Below, in pieces: positions 17,310 to 27,638 of a stretch of 64,000 nucleotides of DNA. Every line of letters begins with the position of its first letter. Positions within the stretch are counted from its first letter, which is position 1. The translations under genes and the position numbers were made by a program. The stretch comes from Prevotella sp. (lineage in GTDB: Bacteria > Bacteroidota > Bacteroidia > Bacteroidales > Bacteroidaceae), in NCBI GenBank assembly GCA_022769285.1, contig JALEKD010000023.1, forward strand, positions 1 to 64,000, given 5' to 3'. The notes under the pieces are model-generated. The model made no database searches. It was not told the DNA's origin and was given only the letters and a program-made list of their open reading frames with translations.

Positions 17310-18770
17310 TTAGGCCCCGGGCTTGTCGGCCACTGCCGGCCGGCGTACTATCTTGTAGTTGAGCGCTGCGATAAGTACACTCATCAGGGGCGAGATAATG
17401 TTAAACAGGCAGTAAGGCAGATAGGTAAACGTAGACACGCCAAGTACCGTGCTCTGGGTCATGCCGCAGGTGTTCCAGGGTACCAGTACCGAGGTAACCG
17501 TTACGCTGTCTTCCGTGGTACGGCTCAGCAGCCGTCGCTCGTAGCCCTCCTTGTCGTAGATGTCCTTGAACATGTTGCCCGTAAGCAGAATACAGAGGTA
17601 CTGGTCGGCCACGGCTATATTCATCATAACCCCCGTGGCGGCGGTGGCCCCTACCAGCGACTTGCGGCCACGTATCAGATGGATAAACAGCCGCGTAATG
17701 CCGCCAACAAAACCTCCGGCCGACATGGTGCCGCCAAAGCACATGGCACAGATGATGAGCCATATAGTACTCATCATGCCGGCCATGCCGCGGGTCGAAA
17801 TCAGTTCGGCCAGCATGTCATTGTCCGACGGCAGCGTGGTACTGCCGTACACGGTCTTCATCACGGCCCTGAAGAGCGATGCGTCTACCTCGTTCAGTAC
17901 CCCCTGCTGCCATATACAGCCCGCCCCTACCGCCATCAGGGTAGACAGGAACAGCGTAATGGCTGGTGGGGTGCGCCGGGCTATGAGCACCCCGGTAAGC
18001 AGGGGCACCAGAAGCAGCCACGGGGTGATGACAAACCGCTCGCGCAGGGCCTCGGAGAAAGCACTTGCGCTCTGTGCGCTGTCTGTCTGACTTATCAGTC
18101 CAGCCACGGCAAACACCGCTATGGCCAGCAGTATCGAGGGGATGGTGGTAATGAGCATGTAGCGTATATGCTTGAACAGGGGCACCCCAATGGCGCCCGA
18201 GGCCAGCACGGTGGTATCAGACAGGGGCGAAATCTTGTCGCCGAAATAGGCACCCGATATGATGGCACCGGCTATCCATCCGTCTGTGAAGCCCTGGGCC
18301 CGTCCTATGCCCATAAGCGCTATGCCTATGGTGGCTATGGTGGTCCACGAGCTACCCGTCATAATGCTGACCAGTGCACAGATGATGCAGGTAGAAGCCA
18401 AGAACACGTCGGGATGTATAATCTGTAGCCCGTAATATATCAGGGTGGGCACCACGCCACTCAACATCCACGCGCCACTCAGCGCGCCTATGAAGAGCAG
18501 TATGATGAGGGCACTGGCCACGCTGGCCACGTTCTTGGTGATGTTCTTCTCAAAGGTGGCCCACGGAATGTGCAGGTATGCCATGCCCACGAGTACACAG
18601 AAAGCCGAGACGCAGAGCAGCGTAACCTGGCTGGCCCCACTGAGCGAGTCGCTGCCAAAGGCGCGTATGGTAATGGTAAGCAGTATGACCAGCACGGCCA
18701 GCGGTGCCACGGACAGCAGGGCCGACGGCCGTCGGCGCAGGGGTTCCGTATGTTTGTTATGTCCTTTCAT
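17310..18770 (-). CDS. nhaC: Na+/H+ antiporter, NhaC family
   Basis: A 486-residue polytopic membrane protein with roughly 11-12 hydrophobic segments. The family-typical stretches GSSWTTIATIG and GAYFGDKISPLSDTT (about residues 140-190) identify NhaC, which exchanges protons for sodium at the inner membrane. It starts 30 bp after the uvrA stop on the same strand and could be the last gene of the T9SS protein-uvrA-nhaC run. No separate promoter is seen. Confidence 0.92.
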   Translation of the reverse strand: MKGHNKHTEPLRRRPSALLSVAPLAVLVILLTITIRAFGSDSLSGASQVTLLCVSAFCVLVGMAYLHIPWATFEKNITKNVASVASALIILLFIGALSGAWMLSGVVPTLIYYGLQIIHPDVFLASTCIICALVSIMTGSSWTTIATIGIALMGIGRAQGFTDGWIAGAIISGAYFGDKISPLSDTTVLASGAIGVPLFKHIRYMLITTIPSILLAIAVFAVAGLISQTDSAQSASAFSEALRERFVITPWLLLVPLLTGVLIARRTPPAITLFLSTLMAVGAGCIWQQGVLNEVDASLFRAVMKTVYGSTTLPSDNDMLAELISTRGMAGMMSTIWLIICAMCFGGTMSAGGFVGGITRLFIHLIRGRKSLVGATAATGVMMNIAVADQYLCILLTGNMFKDIYDKEGYERRLLSRTTEDSVTVTSVLVPWNTCGMTQSTVLGVSTFTYLPYCLFNIISPLMSVLIAALNYKIVRRPAVADKPGA

Positions 18771-18800
18771 CGGTTTGCTCTGTTAGTCATGGTGGTGCCG

Positions 18801-21632
18801 TCAGCCACGGGCCAGCACCTCGCGTAAGTACTTAGGGGTGTAACCCAGCTTGCTCTGAGCCACCTGTTCGGGAGTACCAGTGGCCAGCACCTGTCCGCCG
18901 TTGCGCCCACCCTCGGGGCCTATGTCAATGATGTAGTCGGCCAACTTAATCACGTCCAGGTTGTGCTCTATGATGATGACGGTATTGCCCTTATCTACCA
19001 GCTTCTGGAGCACATCCATCAGGATGCGTATATCCTCGAAGTGCAGTCCCGTGGTGGGCTCGTCCAGTATGTACAGGGTCTTTCCCGTGTCGCGTTTGGC
19101 CAGTTCGGTAGCCAGCTTGACCCTCTGGCTCTCGCCGCCAGACAGCGTGGTGCTCGACTGGCCTAACTTGATGTAGTCCAAGCCCACCTCCTGCAGCGTC
19201 TTGATTTTGGGCAGGATAGAGGGAACGTTCTCGAAGAACTCTACTGCCTGTCCGATGGTCATGTCCAGTACATCGGCTATCGACTTGCCCTTGTATCGTA
19301 CCTCTAATGTCTCTCTATTGTAGCGCTTGCCGTGGCAAACCTCGCAGGGAACCATTACATCGGGCAGAAAATTCATCTCTATAGTCTTGTAGCCATTGCC
19401 TCCGCATGCCTCGCAGCGGCCTCCCTTGACGTTAAAGGAGAATCGGCCAGGCTTGTAACCCCTTATCTTGGCCTCGGGCAGGCCGACAAACAGCGCGCGT
19501 ATGTCAGAGAATACCCCGGTGTAAGTAGCCGGGTTGCTGCGGGGGGTGCGGCCTATGGGGCTCTGGTCTACAGTTACCACCTTGTCTATGTTGTCTATGC
19601 CGTCGATACCGGTGTAGGGCATGGGCTTCTTGAGAGCCCGGTAGAAGTGGTGGGCCAGGATGGGCTGCAGTGTCTCGTTGATGAGGGTACTCTTGCCAGA
19701 TCCGCTGACACCCGTTACAACGATGAGTCGGCCCAGCGGAAAGTCTACGTCAATGCCTTTCAGATTGTTGCCACTGCATCCGTGTAGCGTAATCTTCTTG
19801 CCGTTGCCCTCGCGGCGCACTTGGGGAATGGCTATCTTCTGGACACCGTTCAGGTAGTTAGCTGTAACCGTGTGGTGAGTAAGCATGTCGGCCGGGGTGC
19901 CCTGGAAAACCACCTCGCCGCCCTTGCGGCCAGCCTTGGGGCCTATGTCTACTATCCAGTCGGCTGCGCGCATCATGTCCTCGTCGTGCTCGACCACGAT
20001 AACGGTGTTACCCAGGTCGCGCAGTTCCTTGAGCGAGTTGATGAGGCGCTGGTTGTCGCGCTGGTGCAGTCCTATGCTGGGCTCATCCAGGATGTATAGC
20101 ACGTTAACTAACTGTGTGCCTATCTGGGTAGCCAACCTGATGCGCTGGCTCTCGCCTCCCGACAGCGTGGCCGACTGCCTGTTGAGCGACAGGTAGTCCA
20201 GTCCCACCTCCAAGAGGAACCGCACGCGGGTGCGAAGTTCCTTGACTATCTCCTCGGCTATCTTCTGCTGGTTGGCGTCCATGTGCTCCTCTACATGAGC
20301 CAGCCATTCGGCCAGCTCGGCCAAGTCCAGGTTGGCCACTTCCGTGATATTCTTATCCCAGACCCTGTATGCCAGCGCCTCGCGTTTCAGCCGCATGCCC
20401 TTGCACTCTGGGCACACCGCCGTGGCCATGAACTGCTCGGCCCACTTCTGTCCGGCCGATGTATCGTCGCTCTCCATGATGTCCTTGAGGTACTTGATGA
20501 TACCGTCGAACGTAACGAAATAGTCGCTCGATGTGTGTACCAGCTCCTTGGATATGCGCAGGTTTTCCATGGTACCATATAGTATCTCCTCGATGGCTTC
20601 CTGGGGCACATCATTGACAGGAGTCTTCAGTGTGCAGTCGTATTTTTGCAGGATGGCGGCTATCTGCCAGAAAACCATTTGGTTTTTGTACTTGCCAAGG
20701 GGCGCTATGGCTCCCGCATGAATACTTAGCTTGTCATCGGGTATCACCTTGTGTATATCTATCTCGTCGACCACGCCCAAGCCCTTACAGTGGGGGCAGG
20801 CGCCCTCTGGCGAGTTAAAGGAGAATATGTTTGGCGCTGGGTCACCGTACGATAGACCCGTGGCAGGGTCCATCAGCCGCTTGGAGTAGTTGCGTATCGT
20901 GCCGTCCTGGTCGTCTAACACCATCAGGGTACCGTCGCCCTGGCGCATGGCCACCTGTACACTCTTCTTGAGCCGCTCATCGTCCTTGCTCTGTACCCTG
21001 AGCTTGTCTATCACCACCTCTATGTTGTGGTTCTTGTACCTGTCTACCTTCATGCCCCTCACTATCTCCTTAATCTCACCGTCTACGCGGATATAGAGGT
21101 ACCCCTTGCGGCGCATGCTTTCAAACAGCTCGCGGTAGTGGCCCTTGCGCTGCCTTACCAGGGGCGCCAGGATGTATATGCGGTGCTCTACGTAGTGGTC
21201 GAGTATCATGGCGAGCACCTTTTCCTCTGTGTACTTCACCATCTTTTCTCCCGACAGGTAGCTATAGGCCGTTCCGGCCCTGGCGTACAGCAGACGCAGG
21301 TAATCGTATATCTCGGTAGTGGTGCCCACGGTAGAGCGGGGATTCTTGTTGGTAGTTTTCTGCTCTATGCTGATAACGGGGCTCAGGCCGGTTATCTTGT
21401 CAACATCCGGACGTTCTATATTGCCCAGAAAGTTACGCGCGTAGGCCGAAAAGGTTTCTATATAGCGTCTCTGGCCCTCTGCGTAGATGGTGTCAAAGGC
21501 CAGCGACGACTTGCCCGAGCCCGATAGGCCGGTAATTACAGTAAGCGAGTTGCGGGGTATGGTAACGTCTACGTTCTTCAGGTTATGTACGCGTGCGCCC
21601 CATACCTTTATCTCTTCATCTTCTTTTTTCAT
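18801..21632 (-). CDS. uvrA: Excinuclease ABC subunit A
   Basis: UvrA, 943 residues, DNA damage recognition ATPase of nucleotide excision repair. Start at 21632 ([14 protein letters not shown]) gives the family's usual length; the open frame upstream overlaps the preceding gene and is not conserved-looking. Walker A motifs GLSGSGKS (35-42) and GVSGSGKS (near 644), signatures LSGGESQRI (near 490) and LSGGESQRV (near 834), and zinc-finger cysteines (CPHCKG, CEACGG near 740, CEVCHG) are all present. It follows the T9SS-sorted protein gene by 38 bp. Confidence 0.98.
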   Translation of the reverse strand: MKKEDEEIKVWGARVHNLKNVDVTIPRNSLTVITGLSGSGKSSLAFDTIYAEGQRRYIETFSAYARNFLGNIERPDVDKITGLSPVISIEQKTTNKNPRSTVGTTTEIYDYLRLLYARAGTAYSYLSGEKMVKYTEEKVLAMILDHYVEHRIYILAPLVRQRKGHYRELFESMRRKGYLYIRVDGEIKEIVRGMKVDRYKNHNIEVVIDKLRVQSKDDERLKKSVQVAMRQGDGTLMVLDDQDGTIRNYSKRLMDPATGLSYGDPAPNIFSFNSPEGACPHCKGLGVVDEIDIHKVIPDDKLSIHAGAIAPLGKYKNQMVFWQIAAILQKYDCTLKTPVNDVPQEAIEEILYGTMENLRISKELVHTSSDYFVTFDGIIKYLKDIMESDDTSAGQKWAEQFMATAVCPECKGMRLKREALAYRVWDKNITEVANLDLAELAEWLAHVEEHMDANQQKIAEEIVKELRTRVRFLLEVGLDYLSLNRQSATLSGGESQRIRLATQIGTQLVNVLYILDEPSIGLHQRDNQRLINSLKELRDLGNTVIVVEHDEDMMRAADWIVDIGPKAGRKGGEVVFQGTPADMLTHHTVTANYLNGVQKIAIPQVRREGNGKKITLHGCSGNNLKGIDVDFPLGRLIVVTGVSGSGKSTLINETLQPILAHHFYRALKKPMPYTGIDGIDNIDKVVTVDQSPIGRTPRSNPATYTGVFSDIRALFVGLPEAKIRGYKPGRFSFNVKGGRCEACGGNGYKTIEMNFLPDVMVPCEVCHGKRYNRETLEVRYKGKSIADVLDMTIGQAVEFFENVPSILPKIKTLQEVGLDYIKLGQSSTTLSGGESQRVKLATELAKRDTGKTLYILDEPTTGLHFEDIRILMDVLQKLVDKGNTVIIIEHNLDVIKLADYIIDIGPEGGRNGGQVLATGTPEQVAQSKLGYTPKYLREVLARG

Positions 21633-21670
21633 GTTATTTCTGTTAGTCCCTGTGATGCCCGTTGTTATCC

Positions 21671-22381
21671 CTACGGGTTCTGAGTCTCTGTATAGTCGCG
21701 CATCAGATTCACATCTTTCTTTATATTGAACTTGCGGCCATCGGCGCCACGCGCCTTGACCAGGCAATAGTAAGTGCCCACTTTGACATCCTTGCCCCGG
21801 TAGGTGCCGTCCCATCCTCCAGCGGGGTCGGACCACTCATAGAGTTTCTGGCCCCAACGGTTAAATATCGTGGCCTTGAACTCGATGATGCTCTGATAGC
21901 CAGGCTTGGCACGGTAGATGTCATTAATGCCATCGCCATTAGGGGAAAAAGCGTTGGGGAACTCGAGCTTACTCTCGTAGATAGTTACAGCGAAGCGCAT
22001 GTCGCGCCAGTAATCTTGCTGATAAGCTACAGTGTCTGTGCCTTGGACAAAGGTAGTGTAGCACACCACATAATTGACACCCGACTCGTTAAAGGTGTAC
22101 TCGGTGTTCTCTTCGTAACGTACCAGGTAAGGGTCGTCTTCCTTGCCCTCCTTATAAAAACGCCATTCGTAATGAGGGGTCCACCCCTGATAGTTGGCAG
22201 GGTTGAGGTGGAACGCGGCCGTGACGGGGGCCGACCCGGAAAACTGCGCGTCAGTACTCTCGTTGCCCTCGGCATCTGTAAAAGTTACTGTGGGAGATAT
22301 TGTGGGTGTCTGCGCCCATGCCACCGATGTGGCCAAGGCCCCCACAAAGAGGATGAGAAGTCGGATTAATGCTATCTTCAT
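21671..22381 (-). CDS. Secreted protein with T9SS type B sorting domain (CHU_C-like)
   Basis: A 236-residue exported protein. A signal peptide ([23 protein letters not shown]) precedes an Ig/PKD-like region of no clear function, and residues about 140-225 form the gliding-motility-associated C-terminal domain: [36 protein letters not shown] and a closing [12 protein letters not shown]. This domain directs export through the type IX secretion system, so the organism should encode T9SS elsewhere. The ATG at 22381 is preferred to the TTG three codons upstream. The mature portion is short, and its function is unknown. Confidence 0.88.
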   Translation of the reverse strand: MKIALIRLLILFVGALATSVAWAQTPTISPTVTFTDAEGNESTDAQFSGSAPVTAAFHLNPANYQGWTPHYEWRFYKEGKEDDPYLVRYEENTEYTFNESGVNYVVCYTTFVQGTDTVAYQQDYWRDMRFAVTIYESKLEFPNAFSPNGDGINDIYRAKPGYQSIIEFKATIFNRWGQKLYEWSDPAGGWDGTYRGKDVKVGTYYCLVKARGADGRKFNIKKDVNLMRDYTETQNP

Positions 22382-22459
22382 AATGGACAACTTCGCAAAT
22401 TAATAACAATCCAATAGCCCTGACACCCGTGGATGCACGGATGATAGGCTGCGATTATG

Positions 22460-22467
22460 CAAAGTTA
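22460..22467 (-). promoter_or_regulatory. -7 element of the T9SS protein-uvrA-nhaC run
   Basis: TAACTTTG on the minus strand, about 79 nt before the ATG at 22381. No ideal -33 TTTG is present. Confidence 0.5.
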
Positions 22468-22740
22468 ACAAAAAGTTTAGAGTTAGCCCTGTGGAGCTAC
22501 ACTTTTTTTTATAAATAGCAGGCTAATGGTTATCTTTGTGGTAGCCAGAGGGGCCGTTGGACTTTCAGCAGTGGCTGCTGGGCGAGCCGTTGCCGTCAGG
22601 ACTATTAGCCTGATGGGTAGGGCTGTACTTCTGATGGGTCTATCGGCCTTTTCTGATACAATCTGTACTGCCTGCGGCTCTCGTTGGGGTCAGCGAGATA
22701 CCTTTTGGCCCTGCAACGTGTAAAAAAGTTCGGCTTTTAC

Positions 22741-22771
22741 TTTGCTCTGTCTTCGGTTTGCACTACCTTTG
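22741..22771 (+). promoter_or_regulatory. Promoter of the LysM/barrel/POT operon
   Basis: TTTG (22741-22744), 19-bp spacer, TACCTTTG (22764-22771), a perfect Bacteroidota promoter 23 nt before the ATG at 22795. Confidence 0.85.
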
Positions 22772-22794
22772 CAAATAGAAATAACATAATGTAA

Positions 22795-24171
22795 ATGACA
22801 AAGACCATCTTACGATACTTTTTGCTATTCGTGTTGGTGCTGGCAGGTATTACGGCCGCTGCCCAGACAGCCAACTGGAAAGACGTGTACAAGGCTAAGA
22901 AGAAAGATACTGTTTTCGGTATTGCCAGGAAATACGGCATCACCTTACAGCAACTCATGGATGCTAACCCGACCATGAAGACTGATGGGTATCAGCTGAA
23001 GAAGGGCGACATGATATACATTCCTAATGTGGTGGCCCCTAGTACCAATGCACAGACGGTTGCCCCGACGGCCATGGCTAAGGAGGCGGCCAAGAAGAAA
23101 GACGCTGACATACGCAACCGGGCCATCAGGGTGGGCGTGATGCTTCCGCTGCATCTACAGGACGGCGATGGGCAGCGGATGGTAGAGTATTACCGCGGTA
23201 TGCTGTTGGCTACAGATGTATTGAAGAAGCAGAAAATCTCTGTTGACATCCATGCGTGGAACGTAGCAGCCGATGCTGACATCAGACAGGTGCTTTTGGA
23301 TAACAGCGCTGAGCGCTGCGACATTATCTTTGGTCCGCTCTACACCCGTCAGGTCAAGCCGCTTGCCAACTTTTGCAAGACTTACGGTATCCGTATGGTT
23401 ATACCTTTTTCTATTAATGGCGACGAGGTGGCTCACAATTCTCAGGTGTTCCAGGTCTATCAGTCGGCCGACCAACTTAACCAGAAAGCCATCCATGCTT
23501 TCTTGGAGCGTTTTCCCCATCATCATCCCATCTTTATTGACTGCAACGATACCACCAGCCGTAAAGGCCTTTTCACCTTTGGCCTGCGTAAGCAGCTGGA
23601 TGCTAAGGGCGTCAAGTACAGCATTACCAACCTGCGTTCTTCGGAGGACATGTTCGCCAAAGCTTTCAGTCGCAAGGAGCCTAATGTGGTGGTGCTTAAC
23701 AGTGGCCGTTCTCCCGAGCTGAATATAGCTTTCGCCAAACTCAACAGTCTCAAGACTTCGCAGCCTGGAGTAAGCATCTCGCTCTTTGGTTATACTGAGT
23801 GGCTCATGTACACTAAGTACAATTTGGCTGACTACTACAAGTTTGACACGTATATACCGTCAACCTTTTATTACAACCCCCTCTCGTCGGCCACGCAGCA
23901 AGTAGAAGCAGCCTATCGGCGGTGGTTCCGTACAGAGCCGCAGCCATCACTCCCGCGATTTGTACTGGTGGGTTACGACCATGCCCTGTTTTTCCTCCAG
24001 GGACTGCATCGGTATGGTGCAGGGTTTACAGGTTCGCGTACCGAGACGGTCACGGCCCCCTTGCAGTCGCCCTTGTACTTCAGGCAGATAGCCGGGGGCG
24101 GTCTGCAGAACGAGATATTCCAGTTAATACACTATAAGTCCAATCAGACTATTGACTCCGTAACTTATTAA
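22795..24171 (+). CDS. Secreted LysM protein with periplasmic-binding-like domain
   Basis: A 458-residue exported protein. After a signal peptide (RYFLLFVLVLAGITAAAQ), a LysM domain spans about residues 31-77 (KKDTVFGIARKYGITLQQLMDANP), expected to bind peptidoglycan. A linker leads to a type I periplasmic-binding fold (about 100-440) resembling branched-chain amino acid ABC receptors (RVGVMLPLHL, IIFGPLYTRQVKPLANFC, VLVGYDHALFFLQGL). No ABC transporter genes are near, so this is more likely a cell-wall-anchored or LpoA-like regulatory protein than a transport receptor. It overlaps the next gene by one base. Confidence 0.85.
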   Translation: MTKTILRYFLLFVLVLAGITAAAQTANWKDVYKAKKKDTVFGIARKYGITLQQLMDANPTMKTDGYQLKKGDMIYIPNVVAPSTNAQTVAPTAMAKEAAKKKDADIRNRAIRVGVMLPLHLQDGDGQRMVEYYRGMLLATDVLKKQKISVDIHAWNVAADADIRQVLLDNSAERCDIIFGPLYTRQVKPLANFCKTYGIRMVIPFSINGDEVAHNSQVFQVYQSADQLNQKAIHAFLERFPHHHPIFIDCNDTTSRKGLFTFGLRKQLDAKGVKYSITNLRSSEDMFAKAFSRKEPNVVVLNSGRSPELNIAFAKLNSLKTSQPGVSISLFGYTEWLMYTKYNLADYYKFDTYIPSTFYYNPLSSATQQVEAAYRRWFRTEPQPSLPRFVLVGYDHALFFLQGLHRYGAGFTGSRTETVTAPLQSPLYFRQIAGGGLQNEIFQLIHYKSNQTIDSVTY

Positions 24172-24914
24172 TGAGACGACTACTAATACTAATAGCCCTT
24201 ATAGCCATGGGGCAGACAGCCCTACAGGCACAGATAGGCGAACACCGCAACGACTTGTCGGTGGGTGTAAATGGGGGATACGTGATGAGCAACGTAAAAT
24301 TTAGCCCCAAGGTGCAGCAAGGCCAACATGGAGGCATAACGGGTGGTTTGGCCATGCGCTATGTATGCGAGAAATATTTCAAGACCATCGCCTCGGTCTA
24401 CGCAGAGGTCAACTACGCCTCATTGGGATGGAAGGAGAAAATACTGGACCGCTCCAATCAGCCCGTGATAAACAAGGTGACTGGGCTGCCCGAAGACTAT
24501 AGCCGTACGATTAACTATATCCAGGTGCCTGTCATGGCCCACCTGGCCTGGGGTCGTGAGCATAAGGGCCTCAACTTCTTTGTAAACCTTGGGCCGCAGT
24601 TCGGAGTGTATATGAGTGAGTCTACAAAGACCAATTTCAACCTCGCCGACCGCAACACTGACGACCGCGTGTCTACCGTGGTGGCTCAGGACACCATGGC
24701 GGTTCAGAATAAGTTTGACTACGGTATCGCCGTAGGTCTGGGAGCTGAGTATAGTATTCCCAAAGCTGGCCATATCTTGGTAGAAGCCCGCTACTACTAT
24801 GGGCTGGGTAACATTTACGGCGACTCGAAGCGAGATTTTTTCGGCAGCTCCAACTTTGGAAACATCGTGATTAAGGCGGCTTATCTATTTGACATCACTA
24901 AAACCAAAAAATAA
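24171..24914 (+). CDS. PorT-family outer membrane beta-barrel protein
   Basis: A 247-residue protein with signal peptide (MRRLLILIALIAMGQTALQAQ) and alternating amphipathic strands typical of the PorT/OMP_b-brl_2 family (SVGVNGGYVMSNVKF, ASVYAEVNYASLGW, VEARYYYGLGNIYG) ending in an aromatic strand (NIVIKAAYLFDI). It should form an eight-strand-like barrel in the outer membrane. The start overlaps the LysM gene's stop codon, so the two products are translationally coupled and probably act together across the peptidoglycan and outer membrane. Confidence 0.85.
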   Translation: MRRLLILIALIAMGQTALQAQIGEHRNDLSVGVNGGYVMSNVKFSPKVQQGQHGGITGGLAMRYVCEKYFKTIASVYAEVNYASLGWKEKILDRSNQPVINKVTGLPEDYSRTINYIQVPVMAHLAWGREHKGLNFFVNLGPQFGVYMSESTKTNFNLADRNTDDRVSTVVAQDTMAVQNKFDYGIAVGLGAEYSIPKAGHILVEARYYYGLGNIYGDSKRDFFGSSNFGNIVIKAAYLFDITKTKK

Positions 24915-24920
24915 GTAATT

Positions 24921-26471
24921 ATGTTTGAAGGACAACCCAAAGGTCTTTATGCGTTGGCTCTGGCCAACACAGGTGAGCGTTTTGGTTATTATACCATGCT
25001 TGCCATCTTTACGCTGTTCATGCAGGCTAAGTTCGGATGGACTGAGTCGCAGGCGGGACAGGTGTATGCCATTTTCCTGGCAGTAGTTTATTTTGCCCCG
25101 CTCTTTGGCGGTATGCTGGCCGATAAGATTGGTTATGGCAAGTGTGTCACTATCGGCTTCGCCACCATGTTCTTAGGCTATCTGGGCCTCGCCATACCTA
25201 CCAATCCCGACGTGGTAGGCAAGGTGTCCATGTTTGCCGGTCTGGCCTGTGTCTCGCTGGGTACGGGCCTGTTTAAGGGTAATCTGCAAGTACTGGTGGG
25301 CAATCTGTATGACAGTCCCAAGTATGCCGCGCGTCGCGATGCAGCTTTCAGCCTGTTCTATATGGCCATCAACATAGGCGCCATGTTTGCCCCGTCTATG
25401 GCTAAGTGGATTACTAACCTCTATCTGGGTCAGTTTGGCTTCCAGTATGATGCCGCCTGTACCAGTCCCGACTACCTGTCAGCCCTCTACGGCGCTTATG
25501 GTCTGTGTTTCGGAGTGGCCTGTGTGTCGCTTGTCATCTCGGCCATTATCTATTTCGTCTGCCGAAGCTGGTTTAAGCATGCCGACATCACTGCCAAGCA
25601 AGCCAAGGAGCAGGCGGTCGAGGTAGAGCAGCTCACCCCGAAGCAGACTAAGGACCGCATCGTAGCCCTGCTGCTCGTTTTTGCCGTGGTGATATTCTTC
25701 TGGATGGCTTTCCATCAGAATGGCTCCGCCCTGACGTTCTTTGCTAAGAAGTACACCGACCTTACCGTGTCGGGGTCCATGCGTATTAGCTTCAACATAT
25801 TCAGCTTGGCGCTCATAGCCATCGCGGTATATACCGGTTTTGCCACTTTCCAGTCTAAGCATATCAAGAGCCGTGTCATTTGCGGCGTGGTAACCGTGCT
25901 GTTACTCTCTGGTGCCTACGCGCTTTATGCAACGATGGCCAATCCCACCTATGCGCAGCCATCAGACTTCCAGCAGTTTAACCCGTTCTTCGTTGTGGCG
26001 CTCACACCGTTCAGTATGGTGTTCTTTGGTGCCCTGGCCAACAAGGGCAAGGAAGTGAGTGCGCCCACCCGTATCGCCTGGGGTATGCTGGTAGCCGCCC
26101 TGGGCTTCGGAGTCATCACCTTAGCCTCTACGAACCTCATCTCGCCGATGGATTTGGGCGATAAGACACAGAGTATCCTCTCGCCGGGCTGGCTTATATC
26201 TACCTACTTTACCCTGACGCTGGCCGAGCTGCTGCTGTCGCCTATGGGTATCTCATTTGTATCCAAGGTGGCTCCCCCTAAGTACAAGGGACTTATGATG
26301 GGCGGCTGGTTTGTAGCCACAGCCATCGGCAATTATCTGAGTTCCATCCCCTCGATGCTGTGGAACCGCATCCCACTGATGTACAATTGGGGCATACTTA
26401 TAGCCCTGTGCTTGATAAGTGCCGTAGTTATGTTTGCCCTGCTCAAGAAGCTGAAGACTATGACCGAGTAA
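24921..26471 (+). CDS. POT-family proton-coupled oligopeptide transporter
   Basis: A 516-residue MFS transporter of the POT/PTR2 family with about 12-14 membrane helices. The N-terminal signature is ALANTGERFGYYTM, so the usual E1-x-x-E2-R proton-coupling motif reads N-T-G-E-R with the first Glu absent. A long central loop (KQAKEQAVEVEQLTPKQTKD) separates the halves. It starts 6 bp after the barrel gene and probably shares its transcript, ending at the strong hairpin at 26501. Di- or tripeptide uptake is the family expectation. Confidence 0.9.
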   Translation: MFEGQPKGLYALALANTGERFGYYTMLAIFTLFMQAKFGWTESQAGQVYAIFLAVVYFAPLFGGMLADKIGYGKCVTIGFATMFLGYLGLAIPTNPDVVGKVSMFAGLACVSLGTGLFKGNLQVLVGNLYDSPKYAARRDAAFSLFYMAINIGAMFAPSMAKWITNLYLGQFGFQYDAACTSPDYLSALYGAYGLCFGVACVSLVISAIIYFVCRSWFKHADITAKQAKEQAVEVEQLTPKQTKDRIVALLLVFAVVIFFWMAFHQNGSALTFFAKKYTDLTVSGSMRISFNIFSLALIAIAVYTGFATFQSKHIKSRVICGVVTVLLLSGAYALYATMANPTYAQPSDFQQFNPFFVVALTPFSMVFFGALANKGKEVSAPTRIAWGMLVAALGFGVITLASTNLISPMDLGDKTQSILSPGWLISTYFTLTLAELLLSPMGISFVSKVAPPKYKGLMMGGWFVATAIGNYLSSIPSMLWNRIPLMYNWGILIALCLISAVVMFALLKKLKTMTE

Positions 26472-26500
26472 GTTCTGACGGTTGTATATATAAATAAGGT

Positions 26501-26534
26501 GAGCCCCGGAAGCAAGTTTATGTTTCCGGGGCTC
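26501..26534. terminator. Strong hairpin terminator after the POT transporter
   Basis: GAGCCCCGGAA (26501-26511) pairs perfectly with TTCCGGGGCTC (26524-26534). It lies between convergent genes and could serve both strands. Confidence 0.8.
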
Positions 26535-26583
26535 ATTGTATGATGACCCATCACCATGGATGGACAGCGGGGGAGTGGTCGGC

Positions 26584-27096
26584 CTACTTACGCAGCAGGT
26601 ATCTGATAACCAGGTAACCGCCCACTATCTGCAGGGCCATACCTGGTAGCCCGATGCGCATGTCCTGGAGGGCTGCCGCCATACTGCCTGTGTAGCCCCA
26701 TTCGGCCACCGAGCCCATCAGCTGATAGAACAGCACTACGCCGGCTAACGTGGTTATGCTGACGGTCTGGAATCGCTTAGCCGCATAACCTCCGGCCAGT
26801 GCCAAGAGTACCGATTTGGTAAGAATGACTGGCAACATGGCCACAGGAGGCATGCCGAACAGCAGGTGGTTTATCACGGGCGAGGCCACGGCCGTGAGCA
26901 GTCCTACGCGCCAGCCATATTTATAAGCCCCGATGAGCGTGAAGAAGTAAATGGGTAACCATATCATGCCACCCATGTGTACGGTGTGTGCCAACTGGGG
27001 TAGCAGGATATTGCCCACTACAAAGAGCGCCGCCGTGATGTAGGTTTTAGCTTCCTTGTAGCCATACTGATATAGATTGATGGTTTGCTGTGTCAT
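26584..27096 (-). CDS. ECF transporter S component (substrate-specific membrane subunit)
   Basis: A 170-residue, mostly hydrophobic protein with five to six membrane helices, the size and shape of ECF S components that capture vitamins or cofactors and share an energising module encoded elsewhere. Segments MGGMIWLPIYFFTLIGAYKYG and GLLTAVASPVINHLLFGMPP resemble the family. It is the last gene of the polyferredoxin-AKR-DUF1893 run, 34 bp after DUF1893. The substrate is unknown; its place beside iron-sulfur redox genes suggests a cofactor or its precursor. Confidence 0.72.
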   Translation of the reverse strand: MTQQTINLYQYGYKEAKTYITAALFVVGNILLPQLAHTVHMGGMIWLPIYFFTLIGAYKYGWRVGLLTAVASPVINHLLFGMPPVAMLPVILTKSVLLALAGGYAAKRFQTVSITTLAGVVLFYQLMGSVAEWGYTGSMAAALQDMRIGLPGMALQIVGGYLVIRYLLRK

Positions 27097-27130
27097 AACG
27101 ATTATTCTTATGATGATTGATGTGTATCTA

Positions 27131-27628
27131 TTATTTGTTTCCTCTCATTTCGGCCAGTTTGGCACGTATCTTGGCGATGCTGTCAGCCGCTGTGGGCGAC
27201 TCAAAGCATACCTGCTCCATGGGGCACCAGTCCGTTAGGTCGCGGTTCATAATGTGGTCTACCACCGTGGCATACGTTACCGATACCGGGGTGGTTGCCC
27301 CATCCGCAGTAGCGGTTGCCGATTGGGCAAAGAGCGCCAGGGCCGACAGGCTGATGGTTCCGGCCCATACCGTGTGTACCCCAGCCTGTATCAGCAAAGC
27401 CGTGGCAGCCTTGCCCACTACCTTGTCGGCTATGGTGGCCCCTTGCAGCAGGGCCGGAGCCGTATCGCTAAGTCGCAACAGGTCGCTTACGCCCCGTCCG
27501 TCGAACGCCCATACGCCAGCAGCTATCCGGTTGTCGGCCAACAGGTCGGCCACCTCGCCAGAAGTATTCTCTACCACCAACGAGTGGCCCCCTGTCATCA
27601 GCGTGTCTATGAGTTGTGCTATCTCCAT
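27131..27628 (-). CDS. DUF1893 domain protein
   Basis: A 165-residue protein from the ATG at 27628; an alternative GTG at 27652 would overlap the AKR gene by 14 bp. Features that fit DUF1893 are HSLVVEN, KVVGKAAATLLI-like (DKVVGKAATALLIQAGV), and a conserved C-terminal NRDLTDWCPMEQ with a cysteine. The function of the family is not established. Its repeated company with Fe-S proteins suggests a redox or cofactor role, which is inference only. It lies between the AKR and ECF S genes in one transcription unit. Confidence 0.8.
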   Translation of the reverse strand: MEIAQLIDTLMTGGHSLVVENTSGEVADLLADNRIAAGVWAFDGRGVSDLLRLSDTAPALLQGATIADKVVGKAATALLIQAGVHTVWAGTISLSALALFAQSATATADGATTPVSVTYATVVDHIMNRDLTDWCPMEQVCFESPTAADSIAKIRAKLAEMRGNK

Positions 27629-27638
27629 ATCCTCGGCG

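Larger units (their letters stand above)
22382..22794. other. Intergenic region with divergent promoters
   Basis: This 413-bp gap holds the -7 element of the T9SS-sorted gene (22460-22467, minus) and a full promoter for the LysM gene (22741-22771, plus). A 65-codon plus-strand frame at 22526 has no recognisable domain and is not called. Confidence 0.6.

Noticed and set aside
22526..22723. 65-codon plus-strand frame before the LysM gene
   Set aside because: No domain and low-complexity Ala/Val/Gly composition; it lies upstream of the LysM promoter.
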